The translations under genes and the position numbers were made by a program. The notes below the pieces were generated by a model that was not told where the DNA came from, did not search any database, and saw only the letters and a program-made list of their open reading frames with translations. A DNA stretch of 64,000 bases from JAFEDN01 sp963832945 (GTDB lineage Bacteria > Pseudomonadota > Gammaproteobacteria > Coxiellales > Coxiellaceae): NCBI GenBank assembly GCA_963832945.1, contig CAWHVV010000011.1, positions 1 through 64,000 of the forward strand, in the 5' to 3' direction. Below are positions 1 to 8,693 of this stretch, piece by piece (the first letter of the stretch is position 1; each line of letters begins with the position of its first letter).

Positions 1-28
1 GTTACGTGCCGAGTTATTTGATCCATAA
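1..28 (+). pseudogene. 3' tail of a gene resembling the TraI_2-like gene at 3.8 kb (partial)
   Basis: The first bases read in frame as L-R-A-E-L-F-D-P followed by TAA. The same LRAELF peptide occurs near the end of the TraI_2-like gene at 3782-4510, and 21 consecutive bases (1-21) are the exact reverse complement of 3816-3836. The window therefore seems to begin at the end of a second, oppositely oriented copy of that gene or of a fragment of it. The rest lies outside the window, so it is unclear whether the copy is complete. Confidence 0.4.
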
Positions 29-47
29 CTCCTGGTTTTATCCCGCG

Positions 48-305
48 TTATTTGGCATTTTGAGATGAAGATTGTATCCAATGATCCTGGGACGATGGTT
101 TAGAAAAAGTGATGAACAGCAGTGACTCAGTCATGCATTTTCCTAAAAAAGTCATTAAATAATGACAACCATAGTAGCCTATTAGCTCTGGTCCAGTTAA
201 GGGAAGGTAGTTGAATAAGGTTGTCAGCATAGCCCATAGGCACTGTATTCGTGCCTCCCTCGTTTCTGCTGGGAACTCGTTTCTACGACCCCATTTAAAA
301 GCCAC
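48..305 (-). CDS. Small hypothetical protein, doubtful
   Basis: An 85-codon frame starting with GTG. It has a hydrophobic middle (around LFNYLPLTGPELIGYYG) and two cysteines, but I recognise no family. There is no convincing Shine-Dalgarno sequence. It lies between the partial gene at the window start and the transposon, so it could be a fragment of a broken gene or simply an open frame. Treat it as a placeholder. Confidence 0.2.
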   Translation of the reverse strand: MAFKWGRRNEFPAETREARIQCLWAMLTTLFNYLPLTGPELIGYYGCHYLMTFLGKCMTESLLFITFSKPSSQDHWIQSSSQNAK

Positions 306-795
306 TTGAGAACCGGATGGATTGTCTCTGCTTTCACGTGGTACCCCGCTGTCAATTTGCGCCTAAAATATCAGATAAATATCGATATTTTATGATATCT
401 TTCTGATCCCTGTTCAGACAGTCGGATTACAATAGCGTTACAGTAACGTTATTTTACTGTTACGGTTCTCATCACTAAACGATAAAGCGCAGAGAGATCA
501 ACAGGCGGTGAAGAAGGTCGGTAACAGCGCCGGGCCACGGAGTGTCTGGAGTCTCTCAACGTCGATCGACGCGGTGCGCGGGCGAAACCCGCCCGGTACC
601 CTTCTCAAAATGAGCCGCCAATGGATTGGCCCGGCTCAGGCGCAAATTAACACATGCTTCATGATTTGTTTAAACCACTGAGCTCGGGCCTGGATAGTTT
701 TTGAGAATAAGGTGGTGAAAAGCTGAGAAATGACTGATCCTCTTTAAAATGTATTTTTTCGCACAACCGAATCATTAACCAAAAAGAGATCAGTC
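306..795. other. 490-bp non-coding stretch left of the transposon, with several palindromes
   Basis: I see no gene here. Visible structures are an AT-rich palindrome around 376-390 (AAATATCGATATTT), a 13-bp palindrome CGTTACAGTAACG at 436-448 followed by a partial inverted copy (TTACTGTTACG), a GCGGG-CGAAA-CCCGC hairpin near 575, and a GAGCCG/CGGCTC hairpin near 610-636. The left end of the transposon that starts with the DUF6431 gene should lie in this stretch, but I could not identify its terminal repeat. Confidence 0.5.
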
Positions 796-1353
796 ATGGC
801 ACACATTCTGGCAGATATTATATCCCTGGCGCAATACCTCAAAACCCTTCGCGAAGAGCCCGATCGTTGTCGTTTGGAATTTTGCTGTCATTGCGGTAAA
901 GCCGGGCCCTGGCGTCATGGGCATTATGACCGTAAAGCCAAACGTACGAATACCGATTCGACGAACCCGCATCTGTCTTTGGAGTCCGTGCCGGTTTTCC
1001 GTTTCTTTTGTCCCGGGTGTCAACACACCTCATCGGTATTACCCGAATATATGCCTCCCCGACGCTGGTATTTATGGGAAATACAACAGGCCGTCCTCAT
1101 GGCTATTTTAGCGGGCAAGAGTATTTATGCGGCAGCTACGTCATTTCTGCCTTCCCGTGACACGATCGTCCGCTGGATACGCCGCCTGAAAGATCCAAAG
1201 CAGTTTTTGTTACACAAAGACACGCTCACCGGCCACGTCCCTGATTTGGGGAGAACGCCTCTTTTTACCGATTTCTGGACGGCGGTTTTTCGAATCGCAT
1301 CCCTTGGCCAGGCCATGCGCTTATGCCATGTCGCCGGAGTAGACATCCCATGA
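796..1353 (+). CDS. DUF6431-type zinc-binding protein of the transposon
   Basis: A 185-aa protein with a zinc-ribbon-like N-terminal half: CCHCGKAGPWRHGHY, then a variable linker, then FFCPGCQHTSSVLPEYMPPRR. The C-terminal half looks like a helix-turn-helix (AATSFLPSRDTIVRWIRRL). This pattern is typical of DUF6431 proteins encoded beside IS481/Mu-like transposases. The role is probably recognition of transposon ends or regulation, which is inference. It begins at an ATG preceded by an AGAGAT-type ribosome site and is followed by a 148-bp gap before the transposase. Confidence 0.65.
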   Translation: MAHILADIISLAQYLKTLREEPDRCRLEFCCHCGKAGPWRHGHYDRKAKRTNTDSTNPHLSLESVPVFRFFCPGCQHTSSVLPEYMPPRRWYLWEIQQAVLMAILAGKSIYAAATSFLPSRDTIVRWIRRLKDPKQFLLHKDTLTGHVPDLGRTPLFTDFWTAVFRIASLGQAMRLCHVAGVDIP

Positions 1354-1501
1354 ATACGAAGCGACCCGGCAGCCGGGATGGGTTTCTGCCGGGCGCACTC
1401 ACGAACCCACACAGTTTACTCCTATTGGGCGAATAGGGATTAATGGTTTACTGGATTCTTCAGCGGGAAACCGCCTCAAAAAACCAACAGGGAGAATCGA
1501 T

Positions 1502-2854
1502 ATGAGTCAACAGCTACACCCCATGGCCTTATTTCGTTTAAGCGTTTTAGGGCCACTGGCCAGCCGCCAGTCGTTGAGTCGGGGAGAAATCAAAACACTG
1601 GTGCATCAACTCGCCGCGCAGGCTTATTTAATTCCACACTCGCATCATACGCACGTCAGTCCCAAAACGATTTTGCGCTGGTATCATGCGTGGCGGCGTC
1701 AGGGTATTGAAGGATTATCGCCGCAGATTCGCCGGGATAAAGGACAGACGCAATTATCCGCCGAAACACAGGCGCTGATCGTGCAATACAAAACCGATAA
1801 TCCGGCGAGATCGATTAACACCGTGATTGGATTACTGGAGAAACAGGGTCTTGTGGCCCGAAACAGTCTGTCGCGTTCCGCCGTCCATCGCTTTTTGCAG
1901 CGGCAAAAAATGTCCCGACGAATATTGGCGGATTTACGCACCATTGAACGGCGCTCTTTTGTCGCCGAACATGCTGGAGATATCTGGCACGGCGATGTTT
2001 TACACGGACCCAGTATCCAAACGCCGACTGGAATGAAAAAAATATATCTGGTGTCGTTGATAGACGATGCGTCCCGTTTATTGGTACACAGCGCATTTTG
2101 TTTTGGAGAAACCGCCGTCGACATTGAAGGCGTTTTAAAACAGGCCGTACTGAAGCGTGGTTTGCCGCATAAAATCATCATCGATAATGGCGCCGCTTAC
2201 CGCTCTGGAACTTTACGAAGTATATGCGCCTTATTGGAGATACGGCTGATTTATTGTCCCGCTTATGAACCGCAAGGAAAGGGGAAACTCGAGCGCTTTC
2301 ACAGTACCTTTCGAAGCCAGTTTCTCGCTGAAATTGACATCGGCAAAATTAACGGCCTCACGGATATTAACGCCCGCTTATGGGCCTGGATAGAGCAGGT
2401 ATATCATCAACGACCACACGAAGGCATAGCAGGAAAAAAACCCATTGATCGCTGGCGTGAAGATTTGGTGAAGATACGGCCTTTGGGTTTTCAGGCGACA
2501 CAGATTGATAATATTTTTTGTCATCGGCATAAACGTCTCGTTCGCAAAGATGGTACCGTCAGTTGGAAAGGACAACGTTTTGAAGTGTCCTACGAACAAT
2601 CCGGAGAACACGTTATGCTCGTTCTCGACCCGCATACCCACACGCCTTTGCGTGTCGAATCACTGTTTGGCGATTCCCTGGGCGCGGCCACACCACTCGA
2701 TAAAGACTATAATTTACATCGTAAACGGCAACGTCCAACCCGAACGACTCGTCCGCTGAATAAAAAGCAAAATATGGTTGAACTGGCTTATGAGGAATAT
2801 CAGGCGCTCTGCGGGATACCTCTTTCCAATCCGATCAAAAAAGAGGAAGAATAA
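1502..2854 (+). CDS. DDE (rve-fold) transposase, IS481/Tn552-Mu-like
   Basis: A 450-aa transposase. The N-terminus carries helix-turn-helix segments (VSPKTILRWYHAWRRQG, then a second around SLSRSAVHRFLQRQ). The catalytic core has the acidic triad D165 (IWHGDVLHGP), D228 (HKIIIDNGAAYRSG) and E264 (EPQGKGKLERFHSTF), spaced D-63-D-35-E, as expected of retroviral-integrase-fold transposases. A C-terminal beta-rich region follows. It should cut and join the transposon ends together with the ATPase that starts 2 bp downstream. The frame is complete and appears intact. A GGGAGA ribosome site precedes the ATG. Confidence 0.88.
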   Translation: MSQQLHPMALFRLSVLGPLASRQSLSRGEIKTLVHQLAAQAYLIPHSHHTHVSPKTILRWYHAWRRQGIEGLSPQIRRDKGQTQLSAETQALIVQYKTDNPARSINTVIGLLEKQGLVARNSLSRSAVHRFLQRQKMSRRILADLRTIERRSFVAEHAGDIWHGDVLHGPSIQTPTGMKKIYLVSLIDDASRLLVHSAFCFGETAVDIEGVLKQAVLKRGLPHKIIIDNGAAYRSGTLRSICALLEIRLIYCPAYEPQGKGKLERFHSTFRSQFLAEIDIGKINGLTDINARLWAWIEQVYHQRPHEGIAGKKPIDRWREDLVKIRPLGFQATQIDNIFCHRHKRLVRKDGTVSWKGQRFEVSYEQSGEHVMLVLDPHTHTPLRVESLFGDSLGAATPLDKDYNLHRKRQRPTRTTRPLNKKQNMVELAYEEYQALCGIPLSNPIKKEEE

Positions 2855-2856
2855 TC

Positions 2857-3660
2857 ATGTACAAACAACATTTTGGTTTAACACACGCCCCGTTGGGCAA
2901 AAACGCCAGGCAGTTATGGAATCACAGTCAGTTGATGGATCTGGAAAGACAATTTCGTTGGCTATTACAGTCACCAGGCATTGGATTATTGACGGCGGAA
3001 CCCGGCATGGGAAAAACTGCCGCACTTCGCCAGATTACCAGCACTTTAAATCCCCATCAATATTTGGTTCGCTATGTGTCTGAAACGGATTTTGGCCGGC
3101 TGGATTTTTATCGTCAATTAAGCCTCAGCTTTGGCCTAACGCCATCGCACCGTCGCGCTCAACTCTGGCGCGATATTAAAGAGCATGTGATTCATCTGGC
3201 AACACAGAAAAATATTTTACCCATTCTGATTATCGACGAAGCACAAAATTTGACGCATGAATTTTTTCGGGATTTTCCGTCCTTCCTCAACTTTGTCTTT
3301 GATTCCCAGGACTACATGACCGTTTGGTTGGTGGGTCATCCCGAACTGGCCAAAGCGGTCGACCAGCCTAACCATACCGCATTGTCCTCGCGTGTGCATG
3401 CGCGGTGCGTGTTAAGTCCTATCACTGAAGCGGAACCCTTTAAACAGCTTCTGCTGCATGGTTTTTCAGAAGCCGGTTGTTCGCAGACATTACTGTCCGA
3501 CTCGGCGATTGATATACTACGCATGGCGTCTAAGGGAAATCCCCGGCAACTCTATCGACTACTGGTGACCGCAATGCAAATCGCCACGGATAAAAAATTA
3601 AATCATCTGTCAGACGACGTCGTTAAGGAAGCGATTAATATATTGGCAACAAAAAAATAA
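2857..3660 (+). CDS. ExeA/TniB-like AAA ATPase of the transposon
   Basis: A 267-aa AAA ATPase with Walker A AEPGMGKTAALRQI (about residues 47-60), Walker B ILPILIIDEAQNL and a downstream SSRVHARC arginine-rich segment. The length and the opening (MYKQHFGLTHAPLGK) match the ExeA/MuB/TniB group. It is translationally close to the transposase gene (2-bp gap). In related elements the ATPase binds DNA in an ATP-dependent way and directs the transposase to targets. The same fold occurs in ExeA of type II secretion, but the position directly behind a DDE transposase argues for the transposition role. Confidence 0.82.
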   Translation: MYKQHFGLTHAPLGKNARQLWNHSQLMDLERQFRWLLQSPGIGLLTAEPGMGKTAALRQITSTLNPHQYLVRYVSETDFGRLDFYRQLSLSFGLTPSHRRAQLWRDIKEHVIHLATQKNILPILIIDEAQNLTHEFFRDFPSFLNFVFDSQDYMTVWLVGHPELAKAVDQPNHTALSSRVHARCVLSPITEAEPFKQLLLHGFSEAGCSQTLLSDSAIDILRMASKGNPRQLYRLLVTAMQIATDKKLNHLSDDVVKEAINILATKK

Positions 3661-3781
3661 CGAAATATAACAGGCATTTTGATTTAAATCGCTGACCTTG
3701 CTGGGTGGATATGATTAACCGTTTCGTGAGGTCGGTGATTTCCAGATTAATACAGAAGAAAACATTTTAAAAAACACATTT

Positions 3782-4510
3782 TCATCTCACCCCAATGACC
3801 ACGGGACAGTCAGACTCAAATAACTCGGCACGTAACACCCCTAATTCGTTGTGCGCATTGGCCGACTGTGTCATAACTTCCCACCACGCCGACCATACTT
3901 TTTGATCACTGCTCAACCAGCGGAAGGCGACAGAGGGCATGATTTTAACTAAATCAGCCGATAAACAGGCGGTACGGTCAATCAGAATGGGATGTGGTTT
4001 CGCAGAGATTTTATAAAATGTGTTAGGTTCATACAGGTTCCCACTGATCGGATGCCAAACACCGATTTTTTCCTGTTCGTTTTTATAGAGTTCAATGGTT
4101 CTGTCCATTTGCAAATCAGGCAAACGCACCCATAAGCTGGCGATAAAAACGGCGTAAGTCCACAAAGGTTCCTGTTCAGCAATAGTTTCACTATTGGAAT
4201 GCCGGGGCATCATGACTCCACGGCGCACTTTCAAAGCGGCCACAGTCGTTTCCAATGCCGTTGTTAATAAGCTATAGGGTTTTGGTTGGGACATATCTTG
4301 CGGCATCGCCTGACAAAATTCCATGAAACGGAGGAGGGTGGTTTCATAAAGTGTGGCGTACAATGGAGCAGGCGCACTGATCAGTGCTTTTAATTCCCGG
4401 CGAAGTGTTTGAAATTCCTGACGACGGGCAATCTCCTCGCCGGTTAAACAAGGCCAATATTGTTCATTGTAATTTTTATGGGATAAATCAGCATCAGTGA
4501 CTTGCGTCAT
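3782..4510 (-). CDS. TraI_2/MobH-like domain protein, short
   Basis: A 242-aa protein. I chose the ATG at 4510 because a strong AGGAGA site precedes it; the frame opens further upstream only into traD. The region around EPLWTYAVFIASLW, then IGVWHPISGNLYEPNTFYKI, resembles the TraI_2 (MobH relaxase) domain of PFGI-1-type ICEs. Full MobH relaxases are about twice this length, carry a C-terminal domain and have an HHxxGGLLxHT-type histidine motif; I see neither here. It may be a remnant, or a related non-catalytic protein. It starts 22 bp downstream of traD in the same operon. Confidence 0.55.
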   Translation of the reverse strand: MTQVTDADLSHKNYNEQYWPCLTGEEIARRQEFQTLRRELKALISAPAPLYATLYETTLLRFMEFCQAMPQDMSQPKPYSLLTTALETTVAALKVRRGVMMPRHSNSETIAEQEPLWTYAVFIASLWVRLPDLQMDRTIELYKNEQEKIGVWHPISGNLYEPNTFYKISAKPHPILIDRTACLSADLVKIMPSVAFRWLSSDQKVWSAWWEVMTQSANAHNELGVLRAELFESDCPVVIGVR

Positions 4511-4532
4511 TATTTTCTCCTGGTGGTTTCCA

Positions 4533-6548
4533 TCATAGGTTGGCCGATGATTCCCACCCATAAAAAATGGGGTAATGGGCGGATAGCCGTTTTTGCTCCA
4601 CTTGTGGTAAAGGCATCCTGAGCTTATACAGTTGGCCGCCTTCCAGTAAGCAAAAAGCCTGTCCTTTCGGCAGATTGAGGACATCGTTGGGTGTTATTAA
4701 TCGTTGTTCGGTTAAGGTAAAACTATCCTGGTTGGTAGACTGATAAAAAATGCCACTCTCGCCGTGCGGGGTATCCGTGCTGGCCGAAACCGGGAGTGTG
4801 CGCAGAATCGGCACTTGCGGTAATTTTTCTAGGAGTATTTGAATGGTTTTGACTTCCTGACAACGGAACATGACAATGGTTCCAAAATTTCCCGCCACCT
4901 GTCCGGCTTTTGCCGCGCTTTTTAGACGAGCTTCCACATCCGACCAGGTTTGCGTATAGGCAGTCACGGTAAAACCTGCGCCACGCCCTTTATTGAGTAA
5001 GGGAATAAACTCATCGCCAATAATTTCGTTAAATTCGTCACTATGCACACAAACACGGGGTAAGGGGGAATCGGGTAAAGCGGTTTTATAAAAGCCGTCA
5101 TGCAACCCAAATTTATACAGACGTCCGGCAACTGACACTAAATCAGAAAACATGGCATTTCCCACGGCGGTTGCCACCTCACGATCTGTCAGAGCATCCA
5201 ATCCCACATACACAATTTGTTTATTACGGATGACTTGCAGCCAATCTAAAATGGGTCGAGGGTCTTGGGTGTTTTCATAATCGGGCGACAACAATTCAGC
5301 CGCTTTACCCGTGGTTAATTTCTTTAATAGAGGGCCGAGAGAGGCCGTGATTTTACTAAAATATTCTTTATCGTATTTACACGCATGATGTAAATCATCA
5401 AACACCGGATTGTGAATCAGCGCGTGGGCCTGTACATACGCAATCATGGCGTCCAGTCGCGAAACAATTTTTTTCCCACGGATATTTTTCTGAATATAGT
5501 GTGCAATCCAGTGTTCCGAATCGGGTGCGGCAAACGGTAGCCAGAAATTCAGGTATTTTTCCAGCAGCACATCCATTTTAGTGATATAGAATTTCAGCTT
5601 TTGATAATCCGGTTTTTTGCCCATTGACACTAGCGCCATTGCCATTGAATTAATGAATTGCCAGCCGAAATCCTTAAAAGCGGCGGAATCGCCAGAGCTG
5701 GGCAATTGATTGGAAATTCGGTTAGCGACTTCGGTGACACGGGTAAAATTACCAATCGGATTATATCGGCAAGACGCTTGTGGAAATCCGAGATGAAATA
5801 CCAGTAAATCCTGCTCGCGCCCGGCAATTTGTGCTTCGATGACAATACGTTTGAGTAAATCCGCATCCCCTTTGGGGTCGAGGACAATAACCACATCACC
5901 ACGGCGAATATCCTGACCAATGAGAATTTCCGCGAAGCGGGTTTTACCCATGCCTGGTAATCCCACCACTACCAAATGACTGGCTCTCTCGGATAAAGGG
6001 ATAGCGATATTATCTTCCCGTTCTGCCACGCCATGCAGACAGGCTTGACCACCCACGGGTGGATAGGGACGAAAGGGATTCCAGTAATGATCTTTGGATA
6101 ACAAACGAGATATTTTTTTTAAGCGGACAGATTTATTTTCCCAGTCCGCTTCTTTATGTCGCGCCCATTGTTTGAGGCGGGAAGGTTGTTTGTAATGCAA
6201 ATTATAGTCTAAATCCAGATCCCGCAATCGCTGGGTGTGTTCGGTCGTCCATAAAAAACCTTTACCCAAAAATAGGGTTTTACCACTGACCGGCAATTGC
6301 GTGGAGTTCATGGTATAGCCAGGCATTCGTTTCAGTTGACGTTGATAACGCCAGACTTGATAACCCTGTTTAAACCGCAAAAAACTACCCGCCAATAACA
6401 AAAACGATAGTGGGTTAGTGAGCAGATCATCCGGCCAAAATAGCCGGGGTTCGAGGAAACAGAATAATCCACTCATGGCCGCCGTGCTGGCGGTATACCA
6501 TTCCAGTGGTGGTCGCAATAATCCTTCCAGTGGTTTTTGTAATGACAT
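4533..6548 (-). CDS. traD: TraD-type conjugative coupling ATPase
   Basis: A 671-aa protein of the SXT/TOL TraD group (TIGR03743/TIGR03754 type). The N-terminus has two hydrophobic segments (about residues 20-58). Walker A is GLPGMGKT (196-203), followed by VVIVLDPKGDADLLKR, which is characteristic of these coupling proteins. A Walker B-like VCVHSDEFNEIIGDEF and a GRGAGFTVTAYTQTW motif follow. The protein should sit at the inner membrane and hand relaxase-bound DNA to the secretion channel. Unlike many neighbours it has no frame break. It lies directly downstream of a small membrane protein gene. Confidence 0.88.
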   Translation of the reverse strand: MSLQKPLEGLLRPPLEWYTASTAAMSGLFCFLEPRLFWPDDLLTNPLSFLLLAGSFLRFKQGYQVWRYQRQLKRMPGYTMNSTQLPVSGKTLFLGKGFLWTTEHTQRLRDLDLDYNLHYKQPSRLKQWARHKEADWENKSVRLKKISRLLSKDHYWNPFRPYPPVGGQACLHGVAEREDNIAIPLSERASHLVVVGLPGMGKTRFAEILIGQDIRRGDVVIVLDPKGDADLLKRIVIEAQIAGREQDLLVFHLGFPQASCRYNPIGNFTRVTEVANRISNQLPSSGDSAAFKDFGWQFINSMAMALVSMGKKPDYQKLKFYITKMDVLLEKYLNFWLPFAAPDSEHWIAHYIQKNIRGKKIVSRLDAMIAYVQAHALIHNPVFDDLHHACKYDKEYFSKITASLGPLLKKLTTGKAAELLSPDYENTQDPRPILDWLQVIRNKQIVYVGLDALTDREVATAVGNAMFSDLVSVAGRLYKFGLHDGFYKTALPDSPLPRVCVHSDEFNEIIGDEFIPLLNKGRGAGFTVTAYTQTWSDVEARLKSAAKAGQVAGNFGTIVMFRCQEVKTIQILLEKLPQVPILRTLPVSASTDTPHGESGIFYQSTNQDSFTLTEQRLITPNDVLNLPKGQAFCLLEGGQLYKLRMPLPQVEQKRLSAHYPIFYGWESSANL

Positions 6549-6549
6549 C

Positions 6550-6918
6550 CTATGATTTCCAAAAGTTTAAGATGATGGGAGTCAATCTTTCGCCCATGAG
6601 GATGAATTCAAATAAAATAAAGCAAACCATGAGCTTGTTGCGTGTTTTGGTCCAGTGCTTTATTCGCTCAAGTGACCAATACCCTTTTTGGCCGAGTTTT
6701 TGTGCGTAAATAGAGCCTATGTAATAAATACCCATCACTATGCACCATCTAAAAACAGTGCATATGAGCCAATGTTGTGAGATAATATAGTTTAAGTGGG
6801 GTATCAGGTTTGGGTAGACCATCAGTAACCCCCAAATTGGGACAAGAAAGAGCGTAATCATGCCCCATACTTTAAGTAACTTTAGGAATATTTTTTTACA
6901 GTGAGTGATGATGCGCAT
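6550..6918 (-). CDS. Small membrane protein in the conjugation operon
   Basis: A 122-aa protein starting at the ATG at 6918, which has a GGAGG site; the frame is open upstream but that part has no ribosome site. It has at least three hydrophobic segments (MITLFLVPIWGLLMVYP, TVFRWCIVMGIYYIGSIY, LMVCFILFEFILMG). I do not recognise a family. The stop lies 1 bp before the traD start, so the two are probably translated together, and the protein may assist the coupling protein or the channel. Confidence 0.6.
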   Translation of the reverse strand: MRIITHCKKIFLKLLKVWGMITLFLVPIWGLLMVYPNLIPHLNYIISQHWLICTVFRWCIVMGIYYIGSIYAQKLGQKGYWSLERIKHWTKTRNKLMVCFILFEFILMGERLTPIILNFWKS

Positions 6919-7082
6919 ATTTTTTCCTCCACAAGGATGTTTTATGAAACCTAAAAAATTACAACCCAAAACCCGTTTCTCTTTCTTCAGAATTCTATGG
7001 TCTGTTATTAAAATTTATTTTTAAATCCTTTCTTTGGTAATCGCTATGATGCTAACTCCTAAAAAAGAAGAGGATTCAACCA

Positions 7083-7163
7083 TGTCAGATATGCTCATCG
7101 ACATGGCTGAGGAAGATGTTGTTAATAATTCCTTTCCTTCTCCTCCCAAAAAGCGACACTAAT
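7083..7163 (+). CDS. Possible 26-aa peptide on the opposite strand, doubtful
   Basis: An ATG at 7083 with a GAAGAGG-type ribosome site 8 bases upstream opens a 26-codon frame (MSDMLIDMAEEDVVNN...PPKKRH) in the gap between the TraG-like gene and the small membrane protein. It is acidic in the middle with a basic end. Its strand is opposite to the operon. No family is recognisable and it may be chance. Confidence 0.2.
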
Positions 7164-7186
7164 TTTTTTATTTTCCGCTTTCAAAG

Positions 7187-8692
7187 TTACTTTGTAAGTT
7201 TAAAAATTTGGTTTTTTATTGCTCCCTGCACGATGTCGGTAGCGGCTTTAGCTGATTCTTCCCCTGGTTTATTTAAAGCCCCGAATGCAAAGAAACCAAA
7301 CCGCCAATGGCAATACCCATTGACCCCATGAAACTAAACCAAAATAGGGGCGCGACAATAATCAGTACGCCGACCATCATATCTACCAATGTCGCATTCG
7401 GCGATTGATGTGAGAACCAACTGTCTCCATACAAAGCTGTCATCAACGCTGAATCTGTCCAGCTCACCAAATGCCAGATAAACGTCCAAAATATCAGTGA
7501 AAAAATAATAATTGCCGCAGAAATGAAGCTCCCGGCACGATAACTGGTGAATACCAAAGCCAATGGTAAAAACGTATAGACCATTAACAATAATAATGCC
7601 TGAATGATGGGTGCGGATTCTTCAGCCGCATAAAGCTTGGGATATTGGTTCAGCTTGATGGAACCATGTACCTAATGCAGTGGCCGCATGAGAGTAACCT
7701 ATATCACCCACCATATCGCTGGCTTTGTCGTAACCGGTTTGACTATTAAAAATAATTTTTTTCAGCAGATCGTCTTGTGTTACATCGTCATGGATGGTGC
7801 TGGAAAATTCATCCCAAAAGCCAACTGGCATGACGGTTTCTAGCCGATTTTTTAAACCCGTTTGCGGGTCATTCCACCAGACGTCACAGGAAGGCGTGCC
7901 ATAAGCAGGCGGATGGTCGGTATTGGTATCCGCATTGATATCCTGAGCGGCATTATAGGGAAAACCTTTCACGGGTTGCTCCGCATTTAAATTCTGATAA
8001 TAGGTTTGTGAAAATCCATGCGAACCCGGCCATTCGGTATCATTTGCGCCGTACTCGGTAATCGCCGCTTGAATGGGTGCAAGGGTTGCGCCGTTGTTAT
8101 GCGTATCGGCCAAATATTGAGTGCGTGCGGGAATAAAACATTCCTGCTCAAATTCCTGCACTTCCTGCTTAAGTTCGGGATCGGTAATTTTGGCCATATC
8201 GACCTGGGAAGTCATTTTGCGTAAATCGGGTGCGCACGCAATGAGTGTATTTGCACCGGAAGTGATGCCTTCGGAAAATGCAATGACTGCGTACCACCAG
8301 ATCGGTACGCGAATATCGCCCGTGGGGACAGTAAAGGCTTGATCATACGTCGTACCCGTATTGCCGGGATGATAGGTACTGGATTGGCCGTTGGTTTGAC
8401 ACAACGGCGTGTAGTAAAGCACCGTTGGGTCAAGCGTTAAAGCCGGAGAAACCGCAAAGAAAATAAATAATAACGCGCTGATAAAATCCACTTCCATGCG
8501 CCGGAGTGACGTACTCCCCGCATCTTTGGTTTCTTGTGACGTATAGGGATGAGTAATATTACGCAGCACTATACCGATAAATGGCAGAAATGCCAGTCCG
8601 GTTTGCGACAGCAAATCCCAGATTTCATCGTATAACTGCCAGCCGAGTAGGGTGGTGTATAATTCAGGATAAGATTGAACACCTAATGTCAT
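7187..8692 (-). pseudogene. traG: TraG N-terminal-like conjugation membrane protein, two frame breaks
   Basis: Read across two frame changes this gives a protein of about 500 aa of the TraG_N type found in GI-type ICEs: an opening MTLGVQSYPELYTTLLGWQL, membrane segments (LAFLPFIGIVL, DFISALLFIFFAVSPALTL), a large periplasmic loop, then C-terminal membrane segments (MVYTFLPLALVFTSY, FSFMGSMGIAIGG). Frame 1 (7622-8692) ends in ISQALCG-stop, while the expected continuation YAAEESAPIIQALLLLMVY is in another frame (7273-7590). A second shift near 7290 is needed to reach the tail FGALNKPGEESAKAA, which ends at 7187. The start was chosen at 8692, 1 bp after the preceding gene's stop. Confidence 0.75.
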
Positions 8693-8693
8693 C

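Larger units (their letters stand above)
796..3660 (+). mobile_element. Transposon core: DUF6431 protein, DDE transposase, ExeA/TniB-like ATPase
   Basis: Three co-directional genes (796-1353, 1502-2854, 2857-3660) form a compact transposition module. A DDE/rve transposase followed 2 bp later by an AAA ATPase is the arrangement of Mu/Tn552/Tn5053-like elements, in which the ATPase helps select the target. The coordinates given are those of the coding core. Terminal inverted repeats and a target duplication could not be identified; the right end must lie between 3661 and 3781, before the neighbouring minus-strand gene ends. Confidence 0.7.

Noticed and set aside
1699..2181. 160-codon frame opposite the transposase
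   Set aside because: Antisense to the conserved DDE core with no family features.
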